DNA of 64,000 nt from Neostapfia colusana (lineage: Eukaryota > Streptophyta > Magnoliopsida > Poales > Poaceae), in the NCBI GenBank assembly GCA_030760725.1, contig JASWHV010000010.1, positions 39,375,760 through 39,439,759 of the forward strand, in the 5' to 3' direction. Numbering within the stretch: the stretch's first letter is position 1; every line of letters begins with the position of its first letter. The notes beneath the pieces are model-generated. The model did not search any database, was not told where the DNA came from, and saw only the letters and a program-made list of their open reading frames with translations. The position numbers and the translations under genes were made by a program. Shown here one piece after another: positions 23,553 to 34,941 of the stretch.

Positions 23553-25446
23553 GAACCCAGAACCCCTGGCCAAAACCACGAACTTCTTTTCTACCTCCTG
23601 AGCCGACGACTTAGAGCCCTAGCCCCCAACTCGCTGAGTAAGCCCATTGCCGGAGTTCAGTCGAGGAAGATCGCCGGAAGGGAGCCCAACGGTCTGTCTG
23701 ATCAGAGAAGGACCCCGAGACCAAGAAGAACGTAAGGTAGATCTCCAATACAACCTTATGACATCATCGTGTTTTCTTTGCATCTGTTCTTTGATTCCTT
23801 TCGAACAGAAGCTTTCTCGTGGACAGATCACTTGCTGATCGGTTTGATCTAGTTCTAAAGACAAGGTCATCACCACGTCCACATTTGATCCGAAGTCCTT
23901 TGTTCATCATAAAACCATGCAAGAACACGTACCAACCGATCTAATAAAACTGATTATAGGATAAGCATGCATATGCATCATCGCATCTAGTTAAAGTTTG
24001 TGCATGATATTGATTGCTATGAATCTTGTATGTGCGTGATCCTATATAGAAGGACAAGCTCAGGGAGCTGTCGATGACGAGCTGCAATAACAAGATTTTG
24101 AGATCCAAGAGCAACCAGGTCCGCAAGAACAAGGCAAGTGCCCTTTGACCACATTGATCCTATATTTTGGGAAAAACTGTTTTGTTTTACGAAAAGGTGT
24201 GTGTGCTGAGTCAAACATGATGGGAGACCCCTTTTATAGAAGTTTACTAGCTTTGGTTAAACCACCCTTGTCGCCAGGGAAGTTTATGAGTCGGGTATGG
24301 TTTTTGTTTTAAGCTTCGCTGAGTCCATGAGATTGAGAAGCGAGATAGATGTGTCTAGATAACAGCACTCATAATGATAATGAGAAACTGATGTTGTTAA
24401 TGAACATGGATCGGAGGGAGATCTAGGCAAGACTGGGTTTGTGAATGAGGTAGCATGAGATGGTGGTTTACTTGCCGTAGATCTAAGGACCGGTTCATGC
24501 GAGCACATGCCAGGATAACAGTGCCACCACGAGGCCAAGTATGGGTGCGGCTTAGCTGACTAATTAGGTAAGTTGCTAGATTGTTATGGACCGTGGAAGG
24601 CGCGGGGAATGGAAGTCGAGTGAGGACTGCCCTGGGAACTGCATGGCACAAGAAGGGACCCGTGGGTGGGAGAATTGGAGATTCTAGCCTGCCGGTGAAA
24701 CCTTAGTGAGTCCATACATCTAGTAGCCCCTTTGTAAAGGCTATTTTGTGATCTCTTGACCATGCACCGACGGTTGTGTACTGGTATAATGGAGATTCTG
24801 CTGTCACCGATGGGTGACAAAATCACAAACTTGTGGGTAAAGAGGTGCAAACTCTGCAGAGTCTAAAACTATCATCATAGTCAAGCTTACGGTCACGAGC
24901 GCCTGGCCAACTTCCATGATTAGTTGGGATGGTTATTGGTTATGGTTTGGTTTTGGGACTGTTGAGTCCGGGTGATAAGATGGGTTGCATGACTGTTGAG
25001 TCATAGCAACAAGGTTGGTCTCGGTGGGAGACAAAGTGGTTTTATGAGATGTAATGGTAGCGAATACGAGATGGTATTCCTGAGATGGTAGCGAATACGA
25101 GGAGGTATTCGTGAGCAAGAATGAGATTGATTGATGACTGGTTGTGACATGGAAGGTAATGAACATAATGGAGGTATGATTCGTATTTTAATACATGTTG
25201 GGATTACATTCACTTAAAGATGAGTTGCTGTTTTATCATGGTTTTGATAAATAACTTTGCTTTCTGTAATGAGCCTTTTTATACCTACCTTGTTATGAGC
25301 TACATATCATATTTTCCCGCACTTGTTGAGTACATCATTGTACTCAAATTTGCATTATTTTATCATTAGCAACAGGAGAAGATTTCTATGAAGACCAAGT
25401 TGAGCATTAGGCGTGTGATCTGTTCTCAACCTTGCCTGTGGGGATG

Positions 25447-28400
25447 AAGTGACACCCTCAATTCTGTGGAAAACCACGGAACCGAGAACTAATGCGTATG
25501 TGTGCCAGGATGTTTATCACACATACACATATATTCCAAAAACTGAATTCAGAATATATAACCACAAATAACAGAGTTTATTACAATGTCTCATGAGTCT
25601 TGGACTCATGCTCACAGCGGAAGTCTTTATTTCTATGCAGCGGAAGTCTTTATTCTAATGCGGAAGCAATTTAATTAATGCGGAAGCAATTCTAGGCAGC
25701 AATGGCTCTATCTCTTCTCTATTCCCACAAGCAAGGTTGAGAACAGATTACACGCCTAATGCTCCATTTGGTCTTCATAGTAGTCTTCTCCTGCTGATGA
25801 TGAAGAAATAATAATGCAAGTTTGAGTACAATGATGTACTCAGCAAGTGCGGGAAAATATGATATGTAGCTCATAACAAGGTAGGTATAAAAAGGCTCAT
25901 TGCAGAAAGCAAAGTTATTGATCAAAACCATGATAAAACAGCAACTCATCTTTAAGTGAATGTAATCTCAACATGTATTAAAATACCAATCATACCTCCA
26001 TTATGTTCATTACCTCTCAATGTCACAACCAGTCATCAATCAACCTCATTCTCACGAATACCTCCTCGTATTCGATACCTTCTCACGAATACTATCTCGT
26101 ATTCGCTACCATCTCACGAATACCATCCTGTATTCGCTACCATTTCATCTCATAAAACAACTTCGTCTCCCACCGAGACCAATCTCGTTGCCATGACTCA
26201 ACAGTCATGCAACCCATCTTATCACCCGGACTCAACAGTCCCAAAAATCAAAACCAACCATCCAAACCATAACCAGTAACCATATCCAATAACCATCCCA
26301 ACTAATCATGGCAGTTGGCCAGGCACTCGTGACCGTAAGCTCGGCTATCATGATAGTTTTAGACTCTGCAGAGTTTGCACCTCTTTACCCATAAGTTTGT
26401 GATTTCGTCACCCGTCGGCGACTGCAGAACCTCCATTATACCAGTACACAACCATCGGTGCATGGTCAAGAGATCACAAAATAGCCTTTACAAAGGGGCT
26501 ACTAGATGTATGGACTCACTAAGGTTTCACCGGCAGGCTAGAATCTCCAATTCTCCCACCCACGGGCCTCCTCTTGTGCCATGCAGTTCCCAGGGCAGTC
26601 CTCACTCGACTCCCATTCCCCGCGCCTTCCACAGTCCATAACACTCTAGCAACTTACCTAATTACTCAACTAAGCCGCACCCATACATGGCCTTGTGGTG
26701 GCACTGTTATCCTGGCATGTGCATGCATGAACCGGTCCTTAGATCTGCAGAAAGTAAACCACCATCTCATGCTACCTCATTCACAAATGCCTAGATCTCC
26801 CTCCGATCCATGTCCATTAACAACATCAGTTTCTTATTGTCATTACGAGTGCAGTTAGCTAGACACATTTATCTCGCTTCCCAATCCCATGGACTCAGCG
26901 AAGCATAAAAAAACCCATACCCAACTCATAAACAGCCGTGGCGACAAGGGTGGTTTAACCAAAGCTAGTAAACTCCTATAAAGGGTTTCCCATCATGTTT
27001 GACTCAGCACACACACATTTTTGCAAAACAAAATAGTTTTACCCAAAACATAGGATCAATATGGTCAAGAAGCACTTGCCTTGTTCTTGCGGTTCTGGTG
27101 GCTCTTGGATCTCGAAACCTTGTTGTTGCAGCTGGTCGTAGACAGCTCCCTGAGCTTGTCCTTCTATATAGGATCACACACATACAAGATTCATAACAAT
27201 CAATACCACGCACAAACTTCGAACTAGATGCGATGATGCATATGCATGCTATCCAATGATCAGCTTTATTAGATCGGTTTGTACGTGTTCTTGCATGGCT
27301 TTATGATGAAAAGGGGTGTTCGGATCAGATGTGGACGTGGCGATGACCTTGTCTTTAGATCAACCAGATCAACAAGTGATCTGTCCTCAAAAAAGCTTCT
27401 GTGCAAAAGGTATCGAAGAACAGATGCAAAGAAAACACAACGATGTTGTAAGGTGGTATTCGAGACCTACCTTACGTTCTTCTCGGTCTTTGGGGTCCTT
27501 CTCCGATCAGACAGACCGTTGGGGCTCTCTTCCGGCGATCTTCCTCGCTGATCTCCAGCGATGGTTTACTCGGCGAGTTGGGGCTATGGTTCTATGTCGT
27601 CAGCTATGGAGCTGGAAAAGAAGTTCGTGGTTTCGGCCAAGGGTTCCGGGTTCTATTTATAATCGGGAAAAGAAGAGTCCTAATCTGATTGTATCCCGAA
27701 TAAGAGTCCTATTCAGATCGTCGTTGAATCTTAACATCTTATCTTTAGTTGATTTGGTGCGGTAACATTGTGGAATTTAGGTCGGTTTCTTCTCCGTGCC
27801 GATATTTCTATGCGTACGGAATCCAAAACCGCTCCAGAACTCGTTACCTCCGTGGTGATGATCTCCCGAAGCTCCACGTGTCCATCGGGGCCTGGTCTCT
27901 CCTTTTCCGTAGAGACGAGCTCTGGTGGTGCCGCGTGTCAAGCGGGTGAGACCTCTCTTCTTCTTTGGAGGTGAGCTCTGCGTGCGCCACGTATTCTGGC
28001 GGTCGGGACCTCCTCTCTATTCGGAGGTGGCTCCGCACACGCCATGTGTCAGTGCCGGACCTTTCCTCTCTCCGGAGGTGGCTCCGGGTGTGCCACATAT
28101 CCATTTCAGACCTCCGTCTCTTCGGAGGTGAGCTCCGTGAATGCCATGTGTCAAGTAGCGCCGGACTTTCCTTTTTCCTTAGAGATGAGCTCCTAGGTAA
28201 ACACGTGTCCAACAGTGACGGACCTCCCGGAGATAAGCTCCGGTGACGACGGGTGTCCAATAGATCCGGACCTCTCGGAGGTGAGCTCCGAGATCGACAC
28301 GTATCCCGCATGACTGGTCCTCTGATTCCCACGCTGACTAGCTCCGAAGGTGACATGTGCCCTGCGGAAATGCCTTTGCTTCTTCCGCAGAGGCTAGCTC

Positions 28401-28582
28401 CGGGGCAACACGTGTCCCACAGGGTCGGACCTCTCCCCCTTTGCAGAGATGAGCCTCGAGCCTGCCACGTAGCCAGTTTAGTGGCGTACCTCTTTGATAA
28501 TTTTCTCTGTTCCTACTTCTTTTAAAATGTTTTCTCTTCATGAAACATGAATATATGTAGAAACCAAAAATGAGGGTGTCAC
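25447..28582 (-). mobile_element. Inverted solo LTR of the Gypsy-1 family
   Basis: A complete LTR in reverse orientation: it starts with the complement of an LTR end (ACACCCTCAATTCTG) and finishes with the complement of an LTR start (CCAAAAATGAGGGTGTCAC). The flanks GGATG (25442-25446 and 28583-28587) form a TSD, and the host LTR resumes as GGATGGAGTAGAG, as in the intact copy near 37735. No internal domain is present, so it is a solo LTR. With the host LTR it forms an inverted repeat of about 2.9 kb per arm, with almost no spacer. Confidence 0.93.
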
Positions 28583-28587
28583 GGATG

Positions 28588-28861
28588 GAGTAGAGATGGG
28601 GCCACTGTTGCCTAGAATTGCTTCCGCATTAGCTAGAAGACTTCCGCTGCAAAGAAATAAGACTTCCGCTGTTAGAATAAGACTTCCGCTGTGGGCATGA
28701 ATCCAATACTCATGAAACATTGTAATAAACTCTGTTATTCGTGGTTATATATATTCTGAATTCAGTTTGTGGATCATATGTGTATGTGTGATGAACATCC
28801 TGGGCACACATATGCATCAGTTCTCGGTTCCGTGGTTTTCCACAGAATTGAGGGCGTCACA
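28588..28861 (+). repeat. Gypsy-1 5' LTR, last part
   Basis: Corresponds to 37741-38012 of the 3' LTR and ends in GAGGGCGTCACA next to the PBS. Confidence 0.92.
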
Positions 28862-29060
28862 GATTGGTATCAGAGCCACGGTTGACAGTGGGTTACACAC
28901 AAAAATAGGAAACACAGATTGGTATCAAAAGCCATGGATGAGGATAGATTACACATGTAGATACAATCACAGATTGGTACCAGAACCACGGGTTGATGGT
29001 AGGTTACACACTTAGATAGATCACAGATTCGTATCCGACACAGATTGGTAGCTAAGCCAT
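28859..29060 (+). repeat. PBS-like tandem repeats in the Gypsy-1 leader
   Basis: CACAGATTGGTA-type units start at 28859, 28913, 28968, 29022 (GATTCGTA variant) and 29039; the first four are 54-55 bp apart. Each is followed by a CCACGG/CCATGG-like word and then GGTTACACA or a variant. The first unit contains the true PBS; the second (TGGTATCAAAAGCC) and third (TGGTACCAGAACC) retain 9-10 of the 12 PBS bases. Confidence 0.9.
28865..28876 (+). promoter_or_regulatory. Gypsy-1 primer-binding site (initiator Met-tRNA)
   Basis: TGGTATCAGAGC starts four bases after the LTR; exact complement of the plant initiator Met-tRNA 3' end. Confidence 0.94.
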
Positions 29061-29375
29061 GCTGACCATAGGGTGCAAACCTAGGGTGCTTAGATTGGTC
29101 TTGAAACTACCTTGACATAGATAACCAACCTTGAATAGGAGTTGTGTGAGCCCTTGTGATGATTGTTTGTGATTGTGTGCTTAGTGTGAGTTGTGGGACG
29201 TATCAAAGCGTTGTCCATATCCACACATAAGTAGAAAGAGGTGTGAGATGCCTCGGCACTTGTTCACATCCTCATATGGGCTAATATATATATAGTACAA
29301 CCCACCTTGATGCATATAGTTGAAGGGATCTACCTAACCTTCTAACTTTCTATTCTATTTCGATCTCTCTCACAG
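29061..29375 (+). other. Gypsy-1 leader, rest
   Basis: Non-coding leader between the PBS-like repeats and the gag ATG (29376). No further structure seen. Confidence 0.6.
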
Positions 29376-30423
29376 ATGGTGAGAGGAAACGCCGGTCGAA
29401 GGAACGTCCGTGAGAACCAAGAGGATGGTCACGATGAAGTTCCTGTTAACCCCGGAGCTGGCGAGAACCACCTGGATCGGTTGATGGCCATGCAGAATCT
29501 ACTTATGAAACCATGATCCAAACTTTGGGTCAGTTGCAGGCCAACAACAACAACCCCGTTCCGGCAGCACCACCACCACCACCGCCGGCTCATAACAGGC
29601 TGGGAGAGTTCATGAGGACTCGACCACCCACCTTTGCTCAAGCTAACGACCCCATGAAGGCCGGCGACTGGTTGAAATTCACGGAGAAGAAGCTTGCCAT
29701 AGTGCAGTGCAATGACCGAGAGAAGGTTCTTTTTGCGTCTCACCAACTTATGGGAGCTGCCGCTGACTGGTGGGATGCGCTATGCAATGCTCATGTCGAC
29801 CCGGAGACGATCACTTGGACTGAGTTCAAGGAAAGTTTCCGCTCTTATTACATCCCTGCTGGTGTAATGATGCTCAAGAGACAGGAGTTTGAAGGTCTCC
29901 GCCAAGGACAGAGAAGCGTGAATGAGTACCTCAACAAGTTCACACAACTGTCCCGGTATGCCCCTGAAGATGTCAACTCAGACCAGAGGAAGCAATATCT
30001 GTTCATGAGAGGGTTGAACAATGAGATTCAGGTTCAGCTCCTCAACAATGACTACACAAGCTTTCAGAAGCTGGTTGACAAGGCTATAGTAGTCGAAAGC
30101 AAGATCCGAGAGATCGAGCGAGAGTGCAAGAGGAAGATGCCGTACCAGCCCCAAGGGAGCAACGTACGATCTTTGTACATGCCCCCGACCGCACCGCAGT
30201 ATGGATCGACCACTCCTGCATACAGCCCTAGTCAGCCACAACAGCAACGACCCGTTGCACAAGCACCTCATGTGCCTTTGCCTCCTGTGCCCCGACCCAA
30301 CGTGGGCGCTCCTGTTCAAAACCCCCGCCCCAACGTACCTGCTGCCGTAGGCAACAGGGCATTCTTTGCATGCAGGGAAACAGGACACTTCGTGAACCAG
30401 TGCCCGAGGAGAGGCCCTGGATA
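29376..30423 (+). pseudogene. Gypsy-1 gag
   Basis: The first ATG I would choose is at 29376 (MVRGNAGRRNVRENQ), following a long leader. A frame change before 29513 separates this start from the 303-aa main frame. That frame carries the Retrotrans_gag domain (PPTFAQANDPMKAGDWLKF, LMGAAADWWDALC, FRSYYIPAGVMMLKRQEF) at about residues 35-190, a proline-rich linker, and a zinc knuckle at its end. The knuckle reads F-x2-C-x4-H-x4-C (FACRETGHFVNQC): the first cysteine is phenylalanine. A TAG at 30422 then interrupts the passage to protease. Gag forms the particle shell and packages RNA; this copy is broken. Confidence 0.9.
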
Positions 30424-30542
30424 GCAAGGCAACGTGCCCAAGCAGAACCCGCGACCAAACGGAGGGGACAATCAAGGAAACCGTGTACAGCAGAACTATG
30501 CTCGTGGCAACGTTAACCATGTCTCTGTTGAGGAAGCACAAG

Positions 30543-31586
30543 AGGCTGAGGACGTCGTAATTGGTTTGTTCCTTGCCAACTCCAACCCAGCCACCATCTT
30601 ATTTGATTCTGGAGCACCACATTCCTTCATATCATCCAAGTATGTTGCCATGCATAATCTACCCATATCAAACTTAAAATGTGCTATGTTAGTTAATTCT
30701 CCCGGTGGAGAGATGAGGACTAATATCGTATGTCCGAAAGTAAGCCTTAAAATATAGGGGGTAGACTTCCTTGCCAACCTCATTGTCTTGGATTCCCAAG
30801 GGATTGACATAATACTCGGGATGGATTGGTTAAGCAAGCACAACGGGGTAATCCAATGTGCTGAAAGAAGCGTGCAGTTGACAAACGAGCACGGTATCCA
30901 TGTCGAGTTTGAGTCAGCCCAACAAACAACCGAAAAGGCAATCTTGAACCACATCGAAGGAGCAACATTGGACAGCATTCCAGTGGTTCAGGAATTCTCG
31001 GACGTGTTTCCAGAGGAGCTTCCAGGTATGCCACCTGATCGGGACATTAAGTTTGCTATTGATTTGGAACCCGGAACTGCACCCATAGCAAAGAGACCCT
31101 ATAGGATGCCCGTCAATGAACTAGTACAACTCAATAAGCAAATTCAGGAGCAGTTGGAGAAGGGTTTTATACGTCCAAGCTCGTCACCATGGGGAGCCCC
31201 CGTGCTCTTCGTAGACAAGAAGGATGGGACCCAAAGGATGTGCGTGGACTATAGGTCTCTCAATGAGGTAACAATCAAGAACAAATACCCTCTGCCCCGT
31301 ATAGAGGACCTATTCGACCAAATGAAAGGAGCCCGAGTGTTCTCCAAGATTGATCTTCGGTTGGGATACTTCCAACTGAAGATAAAGCCCTCCGATATAC
31401 CCAAGACTACCTTTCGAACACGGTATGGTTCGTATGAATATACCATCATGTCTTTTGGGTTAACAAATGCACCCGCATACTTCATGTACCTTATGAACAA
31501 GGTCTTCATGGAGTACTTGGATAAGTTCATCGTGGTTTTTATCGATGACATTAAGGTGTATTAAGAAAATGAGGAGGAGCATGAAG
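30543..31586 (+). pseudogene. Gypsy-1 protease + RT N-terminal half, duplicate copy 1
   Basis: Codes the aspartic protease (LFDSGAPHSFIS, active-site DSG at about 30604), the ILGMDWLSKHNGV block, the RT entry FPEELPGMPPDRDI, VDYRSLNEVTIKNKYPLPRI, DLRLGYFQLKI and the catalytic FIDD near 31545. A TAG at about 30757 (AAATAG; AAAG in copy 2) and the TAA at 31562 break it. It is followed head to tail by a second copy from 31587. Protease matures the polyprotein and RT copies the RNA. Confidence 0.94.
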
Positions 31587-32630
31587 AGGCTGAGGACGTC
31601 ATAATTGGTTTGTTCCTTGCCAACTCCAACCCAGCCACCATCTTATTTGATTCTGGAGCATCACATTCCTTCATATCATCCAAGTATGTTGCCATGCATA
31701 ATCTACCCATATCAAACTTAAAATGTGCTATGTTAGTTAATTCTCCCGGTGGAGAGATGAGGACTAATATCGTATGTCCGAAAGTAAGCCTTAAAATAAA
31801 GGGGGTAGACTTCCTTGCCGACCTCATTGTCTTGGATTCCCAAGGGATTGACATGATACTCGGGATGGATTGGTTAAGCAAGCACAACGGGGTAATCCAA
31901 TGTGCTGAAAGAAGCGTGCAGTTGACAAACGAGCACGGTATCCATGTCGAGTTTGAGTCAGCCCAACAAACAACCGAAAAGGCAATCTTGAACCACATCG
32001 AAGGAGCAACATTGGACAGCATTCCAGTGGTTCAGGAATTCTCGGACGTGTTTCCAGAGGAGCTTCCAGGTATGCCACCTGATCGGGACATTAAGTTTGC
32101 TATTGATTTGGAACCCGGAACTGCACCCATAGCAAAGAGACCCTATAGGATGCCCGTCAATGAACTAGTACAACTCAATAAGCAAATTCAGGAGCAGTTG
32201 GAGAAGGGTTTTATACGTCCAAGCTCGTCACCATGGGGAGCCCCCGTGCTCTTCGTAGACAAGAAGGATGGGACCCAAAGGATGTGCGTGGACTATAGGT
32301 CTCTCAATGTGGTAACAATCAAGAACAAATACCCTCTGCCCCGTATAGAGGACCTATTCGACCAAATGAAAGGAGCCCGAGTGTTCTCCAAGATTGATCT
32401 TCGGTTGGGATACTTCCAACTGAAGATAAATCCCTCCGATATACCCAAGACTACCTTTCGAACACGGTATGGTTCGTATGAATATACCATCATGTCTTTT
32501 GGGTTAACAAATGCACCCGCATACTTCATGTACCTTATGAACAAGGTCTTCATGGAGTACTTGGATAAGTTCGTCGTGGTTTTTATCGATGACATTAAGG
32601 TGTATTAAGAAAATGAGGAGGAGCATGAAG
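31587..32630 (+). pseudogene. Gypsy-1 protease + RT N-terminal half, duplicate copy 2
   Basis: The same 1,044 bases again, with about eight differences by eye: DSGASHSF instead of DSGAPHSF, LADL instead of LANL, AAAG instead of the copy-1 stop, N-V for N-E in the RT, NPSD for KPSD, and V for I before VVFIDD. It is open for 332 codons (31610-32608), then ends at the same TAA as copy 1. The RT continues from 32631 in the single-copy part. Confidence 0.94.
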
Positions 32631-33420
32631 AACATTTGAAATTGACCTTGCAGAAAATCTGTGAGCATCAATTGTATGCCAAGCTTAACAAGTGTCAATT
32701 TTGGCTAAAGGAAATATCGTTCCTAAGCCACATTATCTCCAAAGAAGGGGTATCGGTTGATCCCGGAAAAGTGAGAGATGTTCTGAAGTGGGACCAACCG
32801 CAAAACGTGAGGGATATTCGGAGTTTTCTGGGGATGGCTGGATACTATTGACGCTTCATTAAAGACTTCTCTAAGATAGCAAAGCCTATGACGGAGTTGC
32901 TAACAAAGGGAAAAGCCTTTTGATGGACACCAACATGCCAAGAAAGTTTTGAGTAACTCAAGAAAAGGCTAACCACAGCGCCGGTTTCGGTATTGCCGGA
33001 CGTAAGCAAGAGCTTTGACATATATTGTGACGCATCTAGACAGGGGCTCGGATGTGTGCTCATGCAAGAAGGACAAGTGGTAGCCTATGCCTCACGACAA
33101 TTAAAGAAGCACGAGCTTAATTATCCTACACATGACTTGGAGCTAGCAGCGGTAGTGCATGCATTGAAGTTGGAGACATTAGATCCTTGGTCATCGATGT
33201 GAGATCTATACGGATCATAAAAGCCTCAAGTACATATTTACACAAACGGACTTGAATTTGAGGCAACATCGATGGTTGAAACTCATTAAAGATTGCGATG
33301 TTGGAATCAACTACCACCTTGGGAAGGGCAATGTAGTAGCTGATGCATTGAGCCGGAATGGAGCATGTCACCAACTCACAGTTCGGGAGCTACTGCCCGA
33401 ACTACGTAAGGAGTTCGAAC
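32631..33420 (+). pseudogene. Gypsy-1 RT C-terminus and RNase H
   Basis: RT thumb: KCQFWLKEISFLSHIISKEGV, then FLGMAGYY (~32830), stopped by TGA at 32849 where R is usual. Further stops follow at 32921 and 32953. RNase H: IYCDASRQGLGCVLMQ (33018-33065), PTHDLELAAVVHALK (33126-33170), a frameshift near 33180, then TDHKSLKYIFTQ and VADALSRN (33332-33356). Confidence 0.88.
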
Positions 33421-34924
33421 GGTTACACCTCGGATTCTTGAACAACATGGAAGTGATGGAGATCCACTCTTCATTGGAGCAAGAGATAAGAGATGGCCAT
33501 GCAACGGATGAGGAGATCAAGGAGATCATGAAAAGGATCCAACAAGGAATAGAGAAGGATTTCAAAGAAGATGAGAAGGGTACGCTTTGGCTAGGAAAAA
33601 GGATTTGTGTGCCTAACGTGAAGCACCTCCGCGACATGATATTAAAGGAGGCACATGATTCACCCTATTCCATACATCCCGGAAGTACTAAAATGTACAA
33701 GGACTTGAAGACATGTTATTGAAGGGATGGTATGAAAAGGGACATAGCCGAATACGTTGCCCTATGTGACACATGCCAACGGGTGAAGGCCGAACATCAA
33801 AGACCCGCTGGATTGTTGCAACCTTTGAAAGTACCCGAGTGGAAGTAGGGGGACATCAGTATGGATTTCATCGTCGGATTGCCATGTACTCAGTCGGGAT
33901 ATGACTCCATCTAGGTTATCGTGGACCGATTGACGAAAACAGCCCATTTTCTCCCTATAAGGGTCAAGTACAATGTTGCACAATTAGTCGAGTTGTACAT
34001 GGAGCAGATCGTGTTCCGTCATAGAGTCCCGAGGAGGATAGTCTCAGATCGAGGTTCTCAGTTTACCTCTAGATTCTGGAGGAAGCTGCAGAAAGCTATG
34101 GGTACACGACTGGATTTTAGCTCCGCCTATCACTGACAAACCAATGGACAAACCGAAAGGACAAACCAAATTTTGGAGGACATGTTGAGGGCTTGCGCCT
34201 TGAAACGTGGGTGTAGTTGGGATAGGAGTTTACCGTACGCCCAATTCTCCTATGACAACAGCTATCAAGCTAGCTTGAAGATGTCGCCTTTCAAAGCATT
34301 GTGCGGTAGACGGTGTAGAACACCGCTGTTCTGGAACGTGACCGGAGAGAACCAGGTGTTTGGACCCGAAGTGCTACAAGAAGCTGAGAAGCATGTCCAA
34401 AGGATACGGGAGAACTTAAAGGCTGCTCAGTCACGACAGAAAGGCTATGCGGATAATAGGCGAAGGAAGTTGACTTTCGAAGTAGGAGACTACGTATAAC
34501 TTAAGGTATCGCCTATCCGTGGCCAACAACGTTTCAACGTCAAAGGCAAGCTAGCACCTCGCTACATCGGACCATTTAAGATTTTGGACAAGCGAGGAGA
34601 AGTAGCCTATCAACTAGAGCTCCCAACATATCCCTCCGACGTACATGACGTGTTTCATGTATCCTAGCTCAAGAAGTGCTTGAGAGTACCGGAGGAACAT
34701 GTACCAATGGAAGAGCTTGAACTTCAAGAGGACCTGACTTATATGGAGCACCCTATCCGAATTTGGAAGTAAAGGAAAGGGTCACCAGGAACAAAGTAAT
34801 CCGATGGTGCAAGGTACAATGGAGCCATCACACCGAAGCTGAAGCTACATGGGAGTGTGAAGAAGACATCAAGGCAGGATTTCCTCATCTATTCTCTACC
34901 AACGAATCTCGAGGGCGAGATTCA
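33421..34924 (+). pseudogene. Gypsy-1 integrase with chromodomain
   Basis: HHCC zinc-binding part (KEAHDSPYSIHPGSTKMY, then CDTCQRVKAEHQRP at 33768-33810) and the DDE core: MDFIVGLP (D, ~33865), VSDRGSQFTSRFW (D, ~34046) and QTERTNQILEDML (E, ~34160). A GPF-like GDYV...KLAPRYIGPF block (34486-34575) is followed by VHDVFHVS. The end (34785-34895) is a chromodomain, NKVIRWCKVQWSHH...ATWE, typical of Tekay chromoviruses. Stops at 33721, 33847, 33913, 34135, 34498 and 34665 replace W, P, Y or Q; several fit C-to-T change at methylated sites. Confidence 0.9.
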
Positions 34925-34926
34925 AT

Positions 34927-34941
34927 TTAAGGGGGTAGATT
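34927..34941 (+). promoter_or_regulatory. Gypsy-1 polypurine tract
   Basis: TTAAGGGGGTAGATT just before the 3' LTR start (34942); expected primer for plus-strand DNA synthesis. Confidence 0.88.

Larger units (their letters stand above)
22517..25446 (+). repeat. Gypsy-1 5' LTR, first part
   Basis: Matches 34942-37736 of the 3' LTR, but has extra sequence at about 22640-22780 (two more units of the G-box array). The LTR continues at 28588-28861 after the inverted solo LTR. Frames inside are not genes. Confidence 0.93.
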
